The notes under the pieces: generated by a model
Database searches by the model: none
What the model saw: the letters and a program-made list of their open reading frames with translations, nothing else
What the model was told of the DNA's origin: nothing
Part shown: positions 1 through 8,678 of the stretch, in pieces
Layout: every line of letters begins with the position of its first letter
Position numbering within the stretch: position 1 is the first letter of the stretch
Made by a program: the position numbers and the translations under genes
Assembly (NCBI GenBank): GCA_963169355.1
Contig: CAUJCR010000008.1
Span: forward strand, 62,001 to 126,000
DNA length: 64,000 bases
Reading direction: 5' to 3'
DNA from: Bacteroidota bacterium
GTDB taxonomy: Bacteria; Bacteroidota; Bacteroidia; B-17B0; Aurantibacillaceae

Positions 1-68
1 CAAAAGAAAAAATAGCTACTGAATAATAATAACATCCGTACTATTTAAAATGATGTAATAATAAAAAC

Positions 69-1193
69 ATGAAACCATTAAAAGTAATATTAAGCGGTGG
101 CGGCACTGGAGGACATATCTTTCCAGCAGTAGCTATTGCTAATGAAATAAAAAAAATGGTTCCTCATGCCGATATATTATTTGTGGGTGCATTAGGTAAA
201 ATGGAAATGGAAAAAGTACCTCATGCTGGCTATAAAATTATTGGTGTTCCAATTGCAGGCTTACAACGAGGAAAAATTTTCGCGAATTTAAAACTTCCAT
301 TTTTATTACTTAAAAGTTGGTTAAAAACAAAAAAAATAATTGATGAATTTAAACCACAAGTTGTAATTGGAACAGGAGGCTATGCTTCATTTCCAGTTCT
401 TAAAACCGCTTCGGATAAAGGCATTCCTACACTCTTACAAGAACAAAATTCATTTGCTGGAAAAACAAATAAAATTTTATCGAAAAAGGCTAGTAAAATT
501 TGTGTAGCCTACGAAGGCATGGAGCAATTTTTTCCGAAGGAGAAAATAATTTTAACTGGCAATCCTGTTCGTCAAGATTTAAAAAACGTAAAGCAACACA
601 AACAAGAGGCTCAACAATTTTTTAAACTAGACGCTACTAAAAAAACAATATTAGTTATAGGCGGTAGTTTAGGCGCACGAACCATTAATGAAGCAATAGG
701 GCAAGAACTAAAGTATATTGCCGAGCATAATATTCAACTAATTTGGCAAACAGGAAAAGGATATTTTGAAACAGCCAAACAACAATGTGCTGCTTTTTCT
801 CAACAACAAATTTTTGCATTTGATTTTATTACCCGAATGGATTTAGCCTATGCTTGTGCTGATGTTGTGATTTCGAGGGCGGGCGCCAGTTCTGTTTCCG
901 AACTTTGTAATATAGGTATGCCTTGTGTTTTGGTACCTTCGCCTAATGTTGCCGAAGACCATCAAACTAAAAATGCCATGGCATTGGTTAATAAAAACGC
1001 CGCTATCCTTGTAAAAGATAATGAGGCAAAAACCAAATTAGTAAAACAAGCAATTGATTTAATTAATAATAACTCTTTACAAGAAACATTAACTAAAAAT
1101 ATAAGTCAAATGGCTTATTATAATTCGGCCAATGTTATTGCAACAGAAGTACTAAAATTAGCAGGATACGCAGATGAACATACTAAATTATAA
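69..1193 (+). CDS. murG: MurG, lipid II-forming GlcNAc transferase
   Basis: Transfers GlcNAc from UDP-GlcNAc to lipid I to make lipid II at the inner face of the membrane. The 374-residue length fits the family. The N-terminal glycine-rich loop GGGTGGH lies at residues 10-16, and the C-terminal nucleotide-binding half carries SRAGASSVSEL followed by PSPNVAEDHQ. It overlaps the start of murC by 20 bp and leads the run murG-murC-ftsQ-ftsA-ftsZ, so co-transcription and translational coupling are likely. Its own promoter is not visible; the 68 bases upstream hold no gene I can support. Confidence 0.97.
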   Translation: MKPLKVILSGGGTGGHIFPAVAIANEIKKMVPHADILFVGALGKMEMEKVPHAGYKIIGVPIAGLQRGKIFANLKLPFLLLKSWLKTKKIIDEFKPQVVIGTGGYASFPVLKTASDKGIPTLLQEQNSFAGKTNKILSKKASKICVAYEGMEQFFPKEKIILTGNPVRQDLKNVKQHKQEAQQFFKLDATKKTILVIGGSLGARTINEAIGQELKYIAEHNIQLIWQTGKGYFETAKQQCAAFSQQQIFAFDFITRMDLAYACADVVISRAGASSVSELCNIGMPCVLVPSPNVAEDHQTKNAMALVNKNAAILVKDNEAKTKLVKQAIDLINNNSLQETLTKNISQMAYYNSANVIATEVLKLAGYADEHTKL

Positions 1194-2559
1194 ATTATAT
1201 TATTTTTTGGGTATTGGCGGCATTGGTATGTCTGCTTTGGCGAGGTATTTTAACCACTATCAAAAAATAGTAGATGGCTATGATAAAACGGCAAGTGCCT
1301 TAACTAATGAGTTAAAAGAAGAGCATATCAAAATTCATTTTAACGAAGATGTAGAGTATGTAAAGAACTTATTTTCCCAATATAAAAAGGAAGAAATTCT
1401 AATAATTTACACACCTGCAATTCCAAAAGAACATACCGAATACCAATACATTTTAAAAAACGAATACCTAATTTTAAAACGCTCACAAGTTTTAGGCGAA
1501 ATTACCAAGCAATTTAAAACTATTGCCATTGCAGGCACGCATGGCAAAACTACCACCACTACTTTAGTAACACATTTATTAAAGTCTGCTGGCATAGATT
1601 GTTACGCATTTTTGGGTGGTATTTCTCAAAATTATCACACCAATCTAATTCTTGGAAATTCAGAAAACAAAGAAGCTTATGTAGTGGTAGAGGCAGATGA
1701 ATACGATCGTTCGTTTTTAACCCTTAACCCTTTTATTTCGGTGATAACCAGTGTTGATGCCGATCATTTGGATATTTATGGAGATGCGGATGCTATGCAC
1801 GAAACTTATACTCAATTTGCCTCTCAAGTAAAAGATGGGGGGACTTTGATTGTTAAAAAAAATGTTGATAACGATTTGAATATCAAAAATAAACGACTAC
1901 TCTACTCCTTAAATTTAGATACTGAATATTCTGCTAATTCTATTCAAATTATTGATGGAGAATTTTGTTATAACATCAATAGCCCAATAGAAACTATAAA
2001 TCAAGTAGCCATAGGCTTACCTGGTTTACATAATGTAGAAAATTCAATAGCTGCAGTAGCTGTAGCGCAACAATTAGGTATCAAAGGCGAAGTGATTAAC
2101 AAAGCCTTACGTTCTTTTAAAGGAGTGAAACGCAGATTTGATTATCGAGTAAAATCAAAATCGGTAGTTTATATTGATGATTATGCTCATCATCCAGAGG
2201 AATTAAAAGCAGCCATTACAGCTGCTCAGCAGTTGTATCCTCACAAAAAAGTAACGGGCATTTTTCAACCTCATCTATACACCCGAACAAGAGATTTTGC
2301 TGATGAATTTGCACAGAGTTTAGATTTATTAGATGAATGTATTTTATTAGAAATATATCCAGCTCGTGAGTTACCAATTCAAGGTATAAATTCACAAATG
2401 CTACTAGATAAAATGAAACTAAAAAATAAATACATCATTAAAAAAGAGGAGGTTGTGTCGTTTTTAAAAACGCATCCCGTAGAAGTAGTGATGACATTAG
2501 GTGCTGGAGATATTGATACACTTGTTGAACCGATTGAAGAGTTATTAAAAAAGATTTGA
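1174..2559 (+). CDS. murC: MurC, UDP-N-acetylmuramate--L-alanine ligase
   Basis: Adds L-alanine to UDP-MurNAc, the first amino-acid step of cytoplasmic peptidoglycan synthesis. The Rossmann-type N-terminus FLGIGGIGMSALA (residues 11-23) is typical of MurC, and the ATP loop GTHGKTT is at 121-127. The central ligase signature VEADEYDRSF and the C-terminal DDYAHHPEE and HLYTRTRDF motifs follow. The length of 461 is normal. The start overlaps murG; no other ATG precedes the conserved glycine motif. Confidence 0.97.
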   Translation: MNILNYKLYYFLGIGGIGMSALARYFNHYQKIVDGYDKTASALTNELKEEHIKIHFNEDVEYVKNLFSQYKKEEILIIYTPAIPKEHTEYQYILKNEYLILKRSQVLGEITKQFKTIAIAGTHGKTTTTTLVTHLLKSAGIDCYAFLGGISQNYHTNLILGNSENKEAYVVVEADEYDRSFLTLNPFISVITSVDADHLDIYGDADAMHETYTQFASQVKDGGTLIVKKNVDNDLNIKNKRLLYSLNLDTEYSANSIQIIDGEFCYNINSPIETINQVAIGLPGLHNVENSIAAVAVAQQLGIKGEVINKALRSFKGVKRRFDYRVKSKSVVYIDDYAHHPEELKAAITAAQQLYPHKKVTGIFQPHLYTRTRDFADEFAQSLDLLDECILLEIYPARELPIQGINSQMLLDKMKLKNKYIIKKEEVVSFLKTHPVEVVMTLGAGDIDTLVEPIEELLKKI

Positions 2560-2585
2560 ATACTAAGTTTTAAATCTTGAGTAGA

Positions 2586-3389
2586 ATGAACATAAAAAAG
2601 ATATTAAACATCGTTCTTTGGATTATTGGATTATCAGGATTAATGGCATCTTTAGCTTTTGTTGGCAACAAAGAAAAAGATGTTCGGACGGAGAATTTAT
2701 TAATTAATGTGAGTAACACTGATGTAAACACATTTATTGATGAAGAGGATATTAAAGATTTTTTTAATGAGAGAAAGGACTCTATCCTCCACACAAGCGT
2801 AAAACACATTGATGTAAATTCATTAGAAAAGGCACTGAACTCACACCCTGTTATTGAGAATGCTGATGTAGCAGTTGATGTAAACGGCGATATATTAGTT
2901 GAAGTTACACAACGCACACCAGTTGTGCGAATTATTAATACAAGTGGAGAAAGTTATTATATTGACAACACCTCGAAACTAATGCCTTTAAGTGATAAAT
3001 ACACGGCACGCGTTATTGTAGCTAGTGGAAATATCATAGAGCCATACGCTATTCGTCATACACTTTCTATAGATGAAATATCAAAAAATAAAACGTATGC
3101 TTCTCTTAGTGTACTTGACGATATTTACACAGTTGCAACTTATATTAATAAAGACTCTGTATTATCAAACCTGATACACCAAATAAATGTAACAAATGAA
3201 AATGAATTGGAATTATATCCAGCAATTGGGGATCATAAAATAGTTTTTGGAAGTGCTGAAAATATTGAAGAAAAATTTAACAATTTAAAATTATTTTATA
3301 CTGAAGGATTAAACAAAACCGATGGATGGAATAAATACGCAATAGTTAATATAAAATATAAAAACCAAGTGGTTTGTACAAAAAAATAA
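2586..3389 (+). CDS. ftsQ: FtsQ-type cell division protein
   Basis: Bitopic divisome protein that links early and late division proteins. A short basic cytoplasmic N-terminus is followed by one membrane helix (about residues 8-24) and a periplasmic part with a POTRA-like region (DVNTFIDEEDIKDFFNE, then HPVIENADVAVDVNGDILVEV). Sequence conservation in this family is low, so position between murC and ftsA is a major part of the call. The open frame reaches back to a TTG at 2577, but the ATG at 2586 gives the natural start (267 residues). It sits 4 bp before ftsA. Confidence 0.9.
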   Translation: MNIKKILNIVLWIIGLSGLMASLAFVGNKEKDVRTENLLINVSNTDVNTFIDEEDIKDFFNERKDSILHTSVKHIDVNSLEKALNSHPVIENADVAVDVNGDILVEVTQRTPVVRIINTSGESYYIDNTSKLMPLSDKYTARVIVASGNIIEPYAIRHTLSIDEISKNKTYASLSVLDDIYTVATYINKDSVLSNLIHQINVTNENELELYPAIGDHKIVFGSAENIEEKFNNLKLFYTEGLNKTDGWNKYAIVNIKYKNQVVCTKK

Positions 3390-3393
3390 GTAT

Positions 3394-4761
3394 ATGAATC
3401 TAGAAGAACGTAAAAAATTAGAAGAACGTGTAGGAAATGCCGATGTTATTGTTGGTCTTGACATTGGTACAACTAAAATTGCAGCTATTATTGGCTTTAA
3501 AAACGAACACGGGAAAGTAGAAATTATAAGCGTTGGAAAATCCGAATCACTCGGCGTACACCGTGGTGTAGTGGCTAATATTGAACAAACTATTGAATCA
3601 ATTAATAAAGCTATCAAAATAGCTAGTGATAAAATTGGTTTTGAAATAAACGAAGTAATTGTAGGTATTGCTGGACAACATATTAAAAGCATGCAACATA
3701 GAGGCATGATTACTCGTAAATCATTAGACGAAGAGGTAAATCAGGCTGATGTTGATTATTTAATTGACAATATGCATCGCCTAATGATGAATCCAGGTGA
3801 GGAAATTATTCATGTTATTCCACAAGAATACATCATTGATAACGAAGGAGGAATTCGTAATCCAATTGGACATTCGGGTATTCGTTTAGAAGGTAGTTTT
3901 CATATTATCACCGGGCAAGTTTCTGCCGTAAAAAATATTTATAAATGTGTTGAAAGAGCAAAGCTAAAAACTGTTGAACTACATTTAGAGCCATTAGCAA
4001 GTTCTGATGCTGTACTAAGTGATGAAGAAAAAGAAGCAGGTGTTGTATTAGTTGATATTGGTGGCGGAACAACAGATGTTGCTATTTTCTATGATGGAAT
4101 TGTACGTCATACCGCTGTCATTCCTTTTGGTGGTAACATCATTACCGAAGATATTAAAGAAGGTTGTAGCATTATTAAAAATCAAGCCGAACATCTTAAA
4201 TTACGCTTTGGTTCAGCATTGGCTCAAGAAAATCAAAAAAACGAAGTAATTTCAATTCCTGGATTAAGAGGCCGTCCTCATAAAGAAATTTCAGTAAACA
4301 CCTTAGCTCAAATTATTGAAGCTCGTATGACTGAAATTTTAGAATTTGTATTGCTTGAAATTAAAAACTCTGGTTACGAACGTAAAATTGCTGGTGGTAT
4401 TGTAGTTACAGGTGGAGGCGCTCAACTAAAACATCTACAACAGTTGGTGATGCTTACTACTGGAATGGATTGTCGCATTGGAACTCCTAATGAACACCTA
4501 GCAAGTGCTGATGATGAATTAAAAAATCCAATGTACGCAACTGGTATTGGTTTAGTAATGAAAGGCATTGAAAAATACGAACGCGAAGCAAAACGCGGAA
4601 ATAACGCCTTAAAGCCTCAAGAAGAACAAAAAGATATTCCATCTAAAGATGACAACAAGAAGGAAGATAAAAAAGTAGTAGGACATTCAAAACAAAGAAA
4701 TATTGGCTTTGATAGTTTACTAAAAAAAGTACAAGATTGGATGAGTGATGATATTGAATAA
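3394..4761 (+). CDS. ftsA: FtsA, actin-like divisome protein
   Basis: Tethers FtsZ filaments to the membrane. The actin/HSP70-fold phosphate loops are visible: VGLDIGTTKIAAIIG near residue 20 and VDIGGGTTDVAIF near residue 220, with VVTGGGAQLKH near residue 335. A Lys/Glu-rich linker (about 390-435) leads to a C-terminal amphipathic stretch, FDSLLKKVQDWM, that fits the membrane-targeting helix. Length is 455. It lies between ftsQ and ftsZ. Confidence 0.97.
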   Translation: MNLEERKKLEERVGNADVIVGLDIGTTKIAAIIGFKNEHGKVEIISVGKSESLGVHRGVVANIEQTIESINKAIKIASDKIGFEINEVIVGIAGQHIKSMQHRGMITRKSLDEEVNQADVDYLIDNMHRLMMNPGEEIIHVIPQEYIIDNEGGIRNPIGHSGIRLEGSFHIITGQVSAVKNIYKCVERAKLKTVELHLEPLASSDAVLSDEEKEAGVVLVDIGGGTTDVAIFYDGIVRHTAVIPFGGNIITEDIKEGCSIIKNQAEHLKLRFGSALAQENQKNEVISIPGLRGRPHKEISVNTLAQIIEARMTEILEFVLLEIKNSGYERKIAGGIVVTGGGAQLKHLQQLVMLTTGMDCRIGTPNEHLASADDELKNPMYATGIGLVMKGIEKYEREAKRGNNALKPQEEQKDIPSKDDNKKEDKKVVGHSKQRNIGFDSLLKKVQDWMSDDIE

Positions 4762-4814
4762 AACAAAAACTTATAATTAACTAATACTATAAATATAATT
4801 AAATAATAAATACC

Positions 4815-6419
4815 ATGATGCAATTCGAATTACCACAAGAAGAAAGCTCAATTATAAAAGTAATTGGTGTAGGTGGAGGCGGAAGTAACGCTGTAAACCA
4901 CATGTTTCGTTTAGGTATAAAAGGTGTAGATTTTATAATCTGCAATACCGACAAACAAGCCTTAGATAAAAGCCCTGTACCTCATAAAATACAATTAGGT
5001 TCGTCACTTACAAAAGGTTTAGGAGCTGGTGCAAAGCCTGAAGTAGGGCGTGAATCGGCACTTGAAAGTATTGAAGAGATAAAATCTTTATTAAAAGATA
5101 ACACCGAGATGGTATTTATTACAGCTGGACTAGGTGGTGGTACTGGTACTGGCGCAGCTCCTGTTATTGCATCAATTGCCAAAGAATTAGGCATCTTAAC
5201 AGTTGGTATTGTTACAATTCCATTTTCATTTGAAGGGAAAAAACGTAAAGAACAAGCTGAAAAGGGATTAGATGAAATAAAAAAATACGTAGATACCTTA
5301 ATCGTAATTGGTAATGATAAATTACGTGAAATGTATGGCAGCTTAAAAATGAGCGAAGCATTTGCCCATGCTGATAACGTATTGAGTAACGCTGCAAAAT
5401 CAATAGCAGAAATTATTAGTTTACACATGCATATCAATGTTGATTTTAATGACATTAAAACAGTAATGCAAAATAGTGGTGTAGCTATTATGGGTTCTGC
5501 AATTGCAAGTGGAGAAAAACGCGCATTGCGTGCAGTAGAAAATGCTTTAGTTTCACCATTGTTAAATGATAATGATATTTCTGGCGCTCGCCATGTATTA
5601 TTAAACATTATGAGTGGAAGTGATGATATTGAAATGGATGAGTTTGGAGAGATTACGGATTTCATTCAAGAGGCTGCAGGTGGTACTGCCGAATTAATTA
5701 CAGGTTATGGAACCGATCCATCATTAGGTGATAATGTTTCTGTAACAATTGTAGCTACTGGATTTAACACTAAAATAAATTCTGGTTATGAAGCACCTAC
5801 TATTGTAGAAAGAAAAATTGTAAGATTAGATGAAACTCCAACAAATGTTGTTGAATCAACTAATACTACTGAATCTACGCCAAGCAATGAAGTGAAACCT
5901 GAGGAGCCATTTGTGTACATTAAAGCAACTGAAGAAGAAAAACCAGTAACAAATCAAACTACAGAATCTTTTGTTGAACCAAGTATAAATGAAGTAAAGG
6001 ATGAGAAACCAGCTATAAAAATTTATACACTCGACGATTCTTTGGAAATTAACTCGAATGAAAATATTCAAGCAACAAGCAATGAGGTAAATGAAATTAA
6101 TATTTCAACTATCCAAGCTAACAACACATCTAATAATACACCTGAAGGCGCTATCACTTCGCAAGAAGTCAATAGCCGTGAAGAACAAATTAGATTAGCT
6201 CAAGAACGAATTAAAAAATTAAAGGAACTAACTTTAAAAATGAAAACGCCAGAAGGCTTAGCATCTTTAGAAAAAGAATCAGCATGGCAACGAAAGCAAG
6301 TTAATTTAGAAAATCATAATTCTACTCCATCGACTGATTCACAGATTTCGCGCTATACCTTAGGTGAAAATAATGAGATTCGTTCAAACAATTCATTTCT
6401 ACACGATAATGTAGATTAA
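4815..6419 (+). CDS. ftsZ: FtsZ, tubulin-like division GTPase
   Basis: Forms the Z ring. GVGGGGSNAVNHM opens the GTPase domain and the tubulin signature GLGGGTGTGAAP is near residue 105, with the T7-loop region NVDFNDIKTVM downstream. The conserved core ends near residue 320. About 210 residues of Asn/Glu/Thr-rich linker follow, longer than in Escherichia coli but usual for Bacteroidota, before the basic C-terminal region. It is the last gene of the cluster and is closed by a strong terminator. Confidence 0.98.
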   Translation: MMQFELPQEESSIIKVIGVGGGGSNAVNHMFRLGIKGVDFIICNTDKQALDKSPVPHKIQLGSSLTKGLGAGAKPEVGRESALESIEEIKSLLKDNTEMVFITAGLGGGTGTGAAPVIASIAKELGILTVGIVTIPFSFEGKKRKEQAEKGLDEIKKYVDTLIVIGNDKLREMYGSLKMSEAFAHADNVLSNAAKSIAEIISLHMHINVDFNDIKTVMQNSGVAIMGSAIASGEKRALRAVENALVSPLLNDNDISGARHVLLNIMSGSDDIEMDEFGEITDFIQEAAGGTAELITGYGTDPSLGDNVSVTIVATGFNTKINSGYEAPTIVERKIVRLDETPTNVVESTNTTESTPSNEVKPEEPFVYIKATEEEKPVTNQTTESFVEPSINEVKDEKPAIKIYTLDDSLEINSNENIQATSNEVNEINISTIQANNTSNNTPEGAITSQEVNSREEQIRLAQERIKKLKELTLKMKTPEGLASLEKESAWQRKQVNLENHNSTPSTDSQISRYTLGENNEIRSNNSFLHDNVD

Positions 6420-6440
6420 TGTTCCATCTTACAAAAAAAA

Positions 6441-6478
6441 CAAAAGGAGGCTGTCTCAAATGAGACAGCCTCCTTTTG
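6441..6478. terminator. Perfect bidirectional terminator after ftsZ
   Basis: An 18-bp perfect stem (arms 6441-6458 and 6461-6478) with A-rich and T-rich flanks on both sides. It lies between the converging ftsZ and 6496-7131 genes and can stop transcription from both. Confidence 0.95.
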
Positions 6479-6495
6479 TTTAACCAACTACAAGA

Positions 6496-7131
6496 TTATT
6501 CGCCTTTATTAAAAAGATGAAAACGACCTGATACACCAAATTCAAAATACACACCACCCATTTTCCAACTAGCGCCATTGGCTTCGGTATAAATTGTTCC
6601 ATTGTCATTTATCTCGCATTTATTATAAAGATGTTTATTATAACCCACACTTAGGTGCATACCAACATACTTACCAAAGTAAAAATGTGGAGATACATGA
6701 ATATTTAAAATTCCACCTTTTGCATAAATATATTGTGTTGCTGTGTAATCGCCATTAAATTTACTATAACCATAACCAATACCAATTGGTAAATCAAACT
6801 TCTCGTTTTTATTAGCTACATGGAAATTGGCTCTCACCATCACATCACTTCCTCTTATTGGTCCAGCTGAAGATTTACCATAGGTACCCCGACGATAAGA
6901 AACACCAACACCTAAAAATTTAAGAACTCCAAACTCTGCATTCACTCTCGGCAAAGTACCTACAGCTCCAATACCAGAAATATCTGAATTATTAACTGGC
7001 GAATAACCTTTGATACCATAAAGCCCAAAACCAACACCTGCATCTGCAGCTACAGTTCCAAATTTGAATGCTTGAGAAAATACAGACTGTGCAATAAACA
7101 GTGTAATAACTGAAAGAAATATTTTTTTCAT
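6496..7131 (-). CDS. Small outer-membrane beta-barrel-like protein
   Basis: A secreted 211-residue protein of unknown function. The N-terminus MKKIFLSVITLFIAQSVFSQ is a signal peptide. The rest alternates short hydrophobic and glycine/aromatic strands (VGVSYRRGTYG, LPIGIGYGYSKF, YVGMHLSVGYNKH, GVYFEFGVSGRFHLF). It ends in an aromatic residue shortly before the terminus, typical of small barrels. It is separated from the ompH genes by a palindromic repeat and a terminator, so it is probably a separate transcription unit. Confidence 0.7.
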   Translation of the reverse strand: MKKIFLSVITLFIAQSVFSQAFKFGTVAADAGVGFGLYGIKGYSPVNNSDISGIGAVGTLPRVNAEFGVLKFLGVGVSYRRGTYGKSSAGPIRGSDVMVRANFHVANKNEKFDLPIGIGYGYSKFNGDYTATQYIYAKGGILNIHVSPHFYFGKYVGMHLSVGYNKHLYNKCEINDNGTIYTEANGASWKMGGVYFEFGVSGRFHLFNKGE

Positions 7132-7240
7132 AGTTTAATTTTTCGGCAAAACTACCAAAATAAAATCCCACAAGAATACCCTGTATTGGGTATTTTATAC
7201 CAAATGTAACTATACCTATTTTCTATTAATTACACATAAA

Positions 7241-7406
7241 CCCAGATTATGCATTAGCAATTCTATTACGAGCTAAAATCCCTGCAAAATATGAAGCTTC
7301 GCAACATTTTTTCAATCACCGTAGCAGTGGCTACGCTTCATTCGTAAAAGTTCATATTTTATTGGGCTTTTAACTCTCATTACTAATTTCTAATGCACAA
7401 TCTGGG
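7241..7406. repeat. 166-bp palindromic intergenic repeat, copy 1
   Basis: The ends are inverted repeats of 17 bp (CCCAGATTATGCATTAG against CTAATGCACAATCTGGG, one mismatch). The inner halves also pair, including AAAATATGAA with TTCATATTTT and a small CGTAGC-AGTG-GCTACG hairpin, so the whole unit can fold into one long imperfect hairpin. A second copy of identical length, with only a handful of differences, lies at 53465-53630. The form fits a non-autonomous MITE or REP-like element. No gene lies inside. Confidence 0.9.
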
Positions 7407-7410
7407 ATAA

Positions 7411-7448
7411 AAAAAAGAGCCAACTTATTATATAGTTGACTCTTTAAA
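7411..7448 (-). terminator. Terminator after the ompH pair
   Basis: Stem of about 12 bp (arms near 7414-7425 and 7434-7445, one G-U type mismatch) with A/T-rich flanks, directly downstream of the ompH-like gene on the minus strand. Confidence 0.75.
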
Positions 7449-7471
7449 GAAATTATCTTATTTATTACCTT

Positions 7472-8062
7472 TTATTTACCCGCAGGTTTAGGGGTAGTAT
7501 TAGTTTTAGGTGTAGTGCCTCCAGAGGTAGTAGCACCTGGTATTTGAGCAGCAGGCATAGAGTCTAGCTTTTTTTTCACTAATGCTATAATATCATCAGC
7601 TGCTTCTGAGTAAAGCACATTCCCTGTACTTGTATCTAAAACATATTTATAGCTATTTTCTTTAGCAACAGCCTCTATTGCTTTTTTAGCTTTATCGTAA
7701 ATAGGTTTTGATAACTCACCATATTTACGTTGATAGTCTTGTTGAGCTTGTGCTTGAAACTCCTCGATACGACGATTTAAGTCTTGTAATTCTTGTTCTT
7801 TGGTAGATGCAACTAATGCAGAATATGTGTCTTTATTTTTCATATATTCAGCATATTTTGTTTGCAATTCATTATTCATAGTTGCCACCTGATTCTCTAA
7901 GTCCTTTAAATATTTTTGAGCCACCTCTTGAGCCACTTTACTCTCAGGCATTAAGGTAATTAATGAATCTAAACTGATATGTGCAATTTTTTGCGCATTT
8001 ACTGTCGTGCACAATCCAACTGTTAAAGCTACAATGGCAATTGTTTTTACTAAGTGTTTCAT
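7472..8062 (-). CDS. OmpH/Skp-family periplasmic chaperone
   Basis: Periplasmic holdase that escorts unfolded outer-membrane proteins to the Bam complex. It has a signal peptide (about 1-23, ending VNAQ), then KIAHISLDSLITLMPE, the usual Skp start, then a long charged coiled-coil hairpin (about 50-140) and the KYVLDTSTGNVLYSE edge strand. A Pro/Thr-rich tail of some 25 residues (IPGATTSGGTTPKTNTTPKP) is additional. It is the second of two tandem ompH genes downstream of bamA. Confidence 0.92.
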   Translation of the reverse strand: MKHLVKTIAIVALTVGLCTTVNAQKIAHISLDSLITLMPESKVAQEVAQKYLKDLENQVATMNNELQTKYAEYMKNKDTYSALVASTKEQELQDLNRRIEEFQAQAQQDYQRKYGELSKPIYDKAKKAIEAVAKENSYKYVLDTSTGNVLYSEAADDIIALVKKKLDSMPAAQIPGATTSGGTTPKTNTTPKPAGK

Positions 8063-8074
8063 GTTTTCTATTAT

Positions 8075-8605
8075 TTATTTTTTTGTTTTATTATATCCCA
8101 TAAAAGTAAGTACATCTTCACTCTTATCATATTTACTATTAGAATATAGTATTGATACCTGACCAGCCTTATCAAAGATAAAAGCTAAACCTTGTCTTTC
8201 TGCCACTTGTTTTACGGCACTATAAATTTTATCTTGAATTGGTTTTACCAACTCCATACGTTTGCTAAACAATTCACCATCTACTCCAAAACGTTGTTTT
8301 TGCAAATCTTTTACTTCTTTCTCTTTATTAATAATTTCATTCTCACGTTTCTTTCTCATATCATCTGTTAGTAATACCGACTCTGCTTGATAGATTTTAT
8401 ATAACTTATCAATTTCGGTGTATTTAGCTTCTATTTCTTTTTGCCAATCAACTGATATTTTATCAATTTCTGATTGTGCGGCTTTATACTCTGGTATGTT
8501 AGATAAAATATACTCAGAATCTATGTAACCTATTTTTTGAGCTATTGCAACTGATGACATTGCAATAAAAACAACTAATAAACTTATTATCTTTTTCATA
8601 TTCAT
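8075..8605 (-). CDS. OmpH/Skp-family periplasmic chaperone (first copy)
   Basis: Paralogue of the neighbouring ompH gene. Signal peptide (about 1-22), then KIGYIDSEYILSNIPEYKAAQ, a coiled-coil hairpin with many Lys/Glu residues, and AFIFDKAGQVSILYS. 176 residues. The order bamA-ompH-ompH is common in Bacteroidota and points to shared expression for outer-membrane biogenesis. Two adjacent ATGs (8605 and 8599) are possible starts. Confidence 0.93.
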   Translation of the reverse strand: MNMKKIISLLVVFIAMSSVAIAQKIGYIDSEYILSNIPEYKAAQSEIDKISVDWQKEIEAKYTEIDKLYKIYQAESVLLTDDMRKKRENEIINKEKEVKDLQKQRFGVDGELFSKRMELVKPIQDKIYSAVKQVAERQGLAFIFDKAGQVSILYSNSKYDKSEDVLTFMGYNKTKK

Positions 8606-8678
8606 TATTTTTTATTTTTAAATTATCATAAGCCGTGCCAAGATACACTTATTTTATCAATTAACATTTTTTAATCGT

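Noticed and set aside
1407-1595. Minus-strand open frame inside murC
   Set aside because: Lies wholly over a clear murC coding region with conserved motifs; one of many shadow frames.
4982-5665. 227-codon minus-strand frame inside ftsZ
   Set aside because: Covers the FtsZ GTPase core in antisense; composition is Ser/Ile-rich as expected for a shadow of this sequence.
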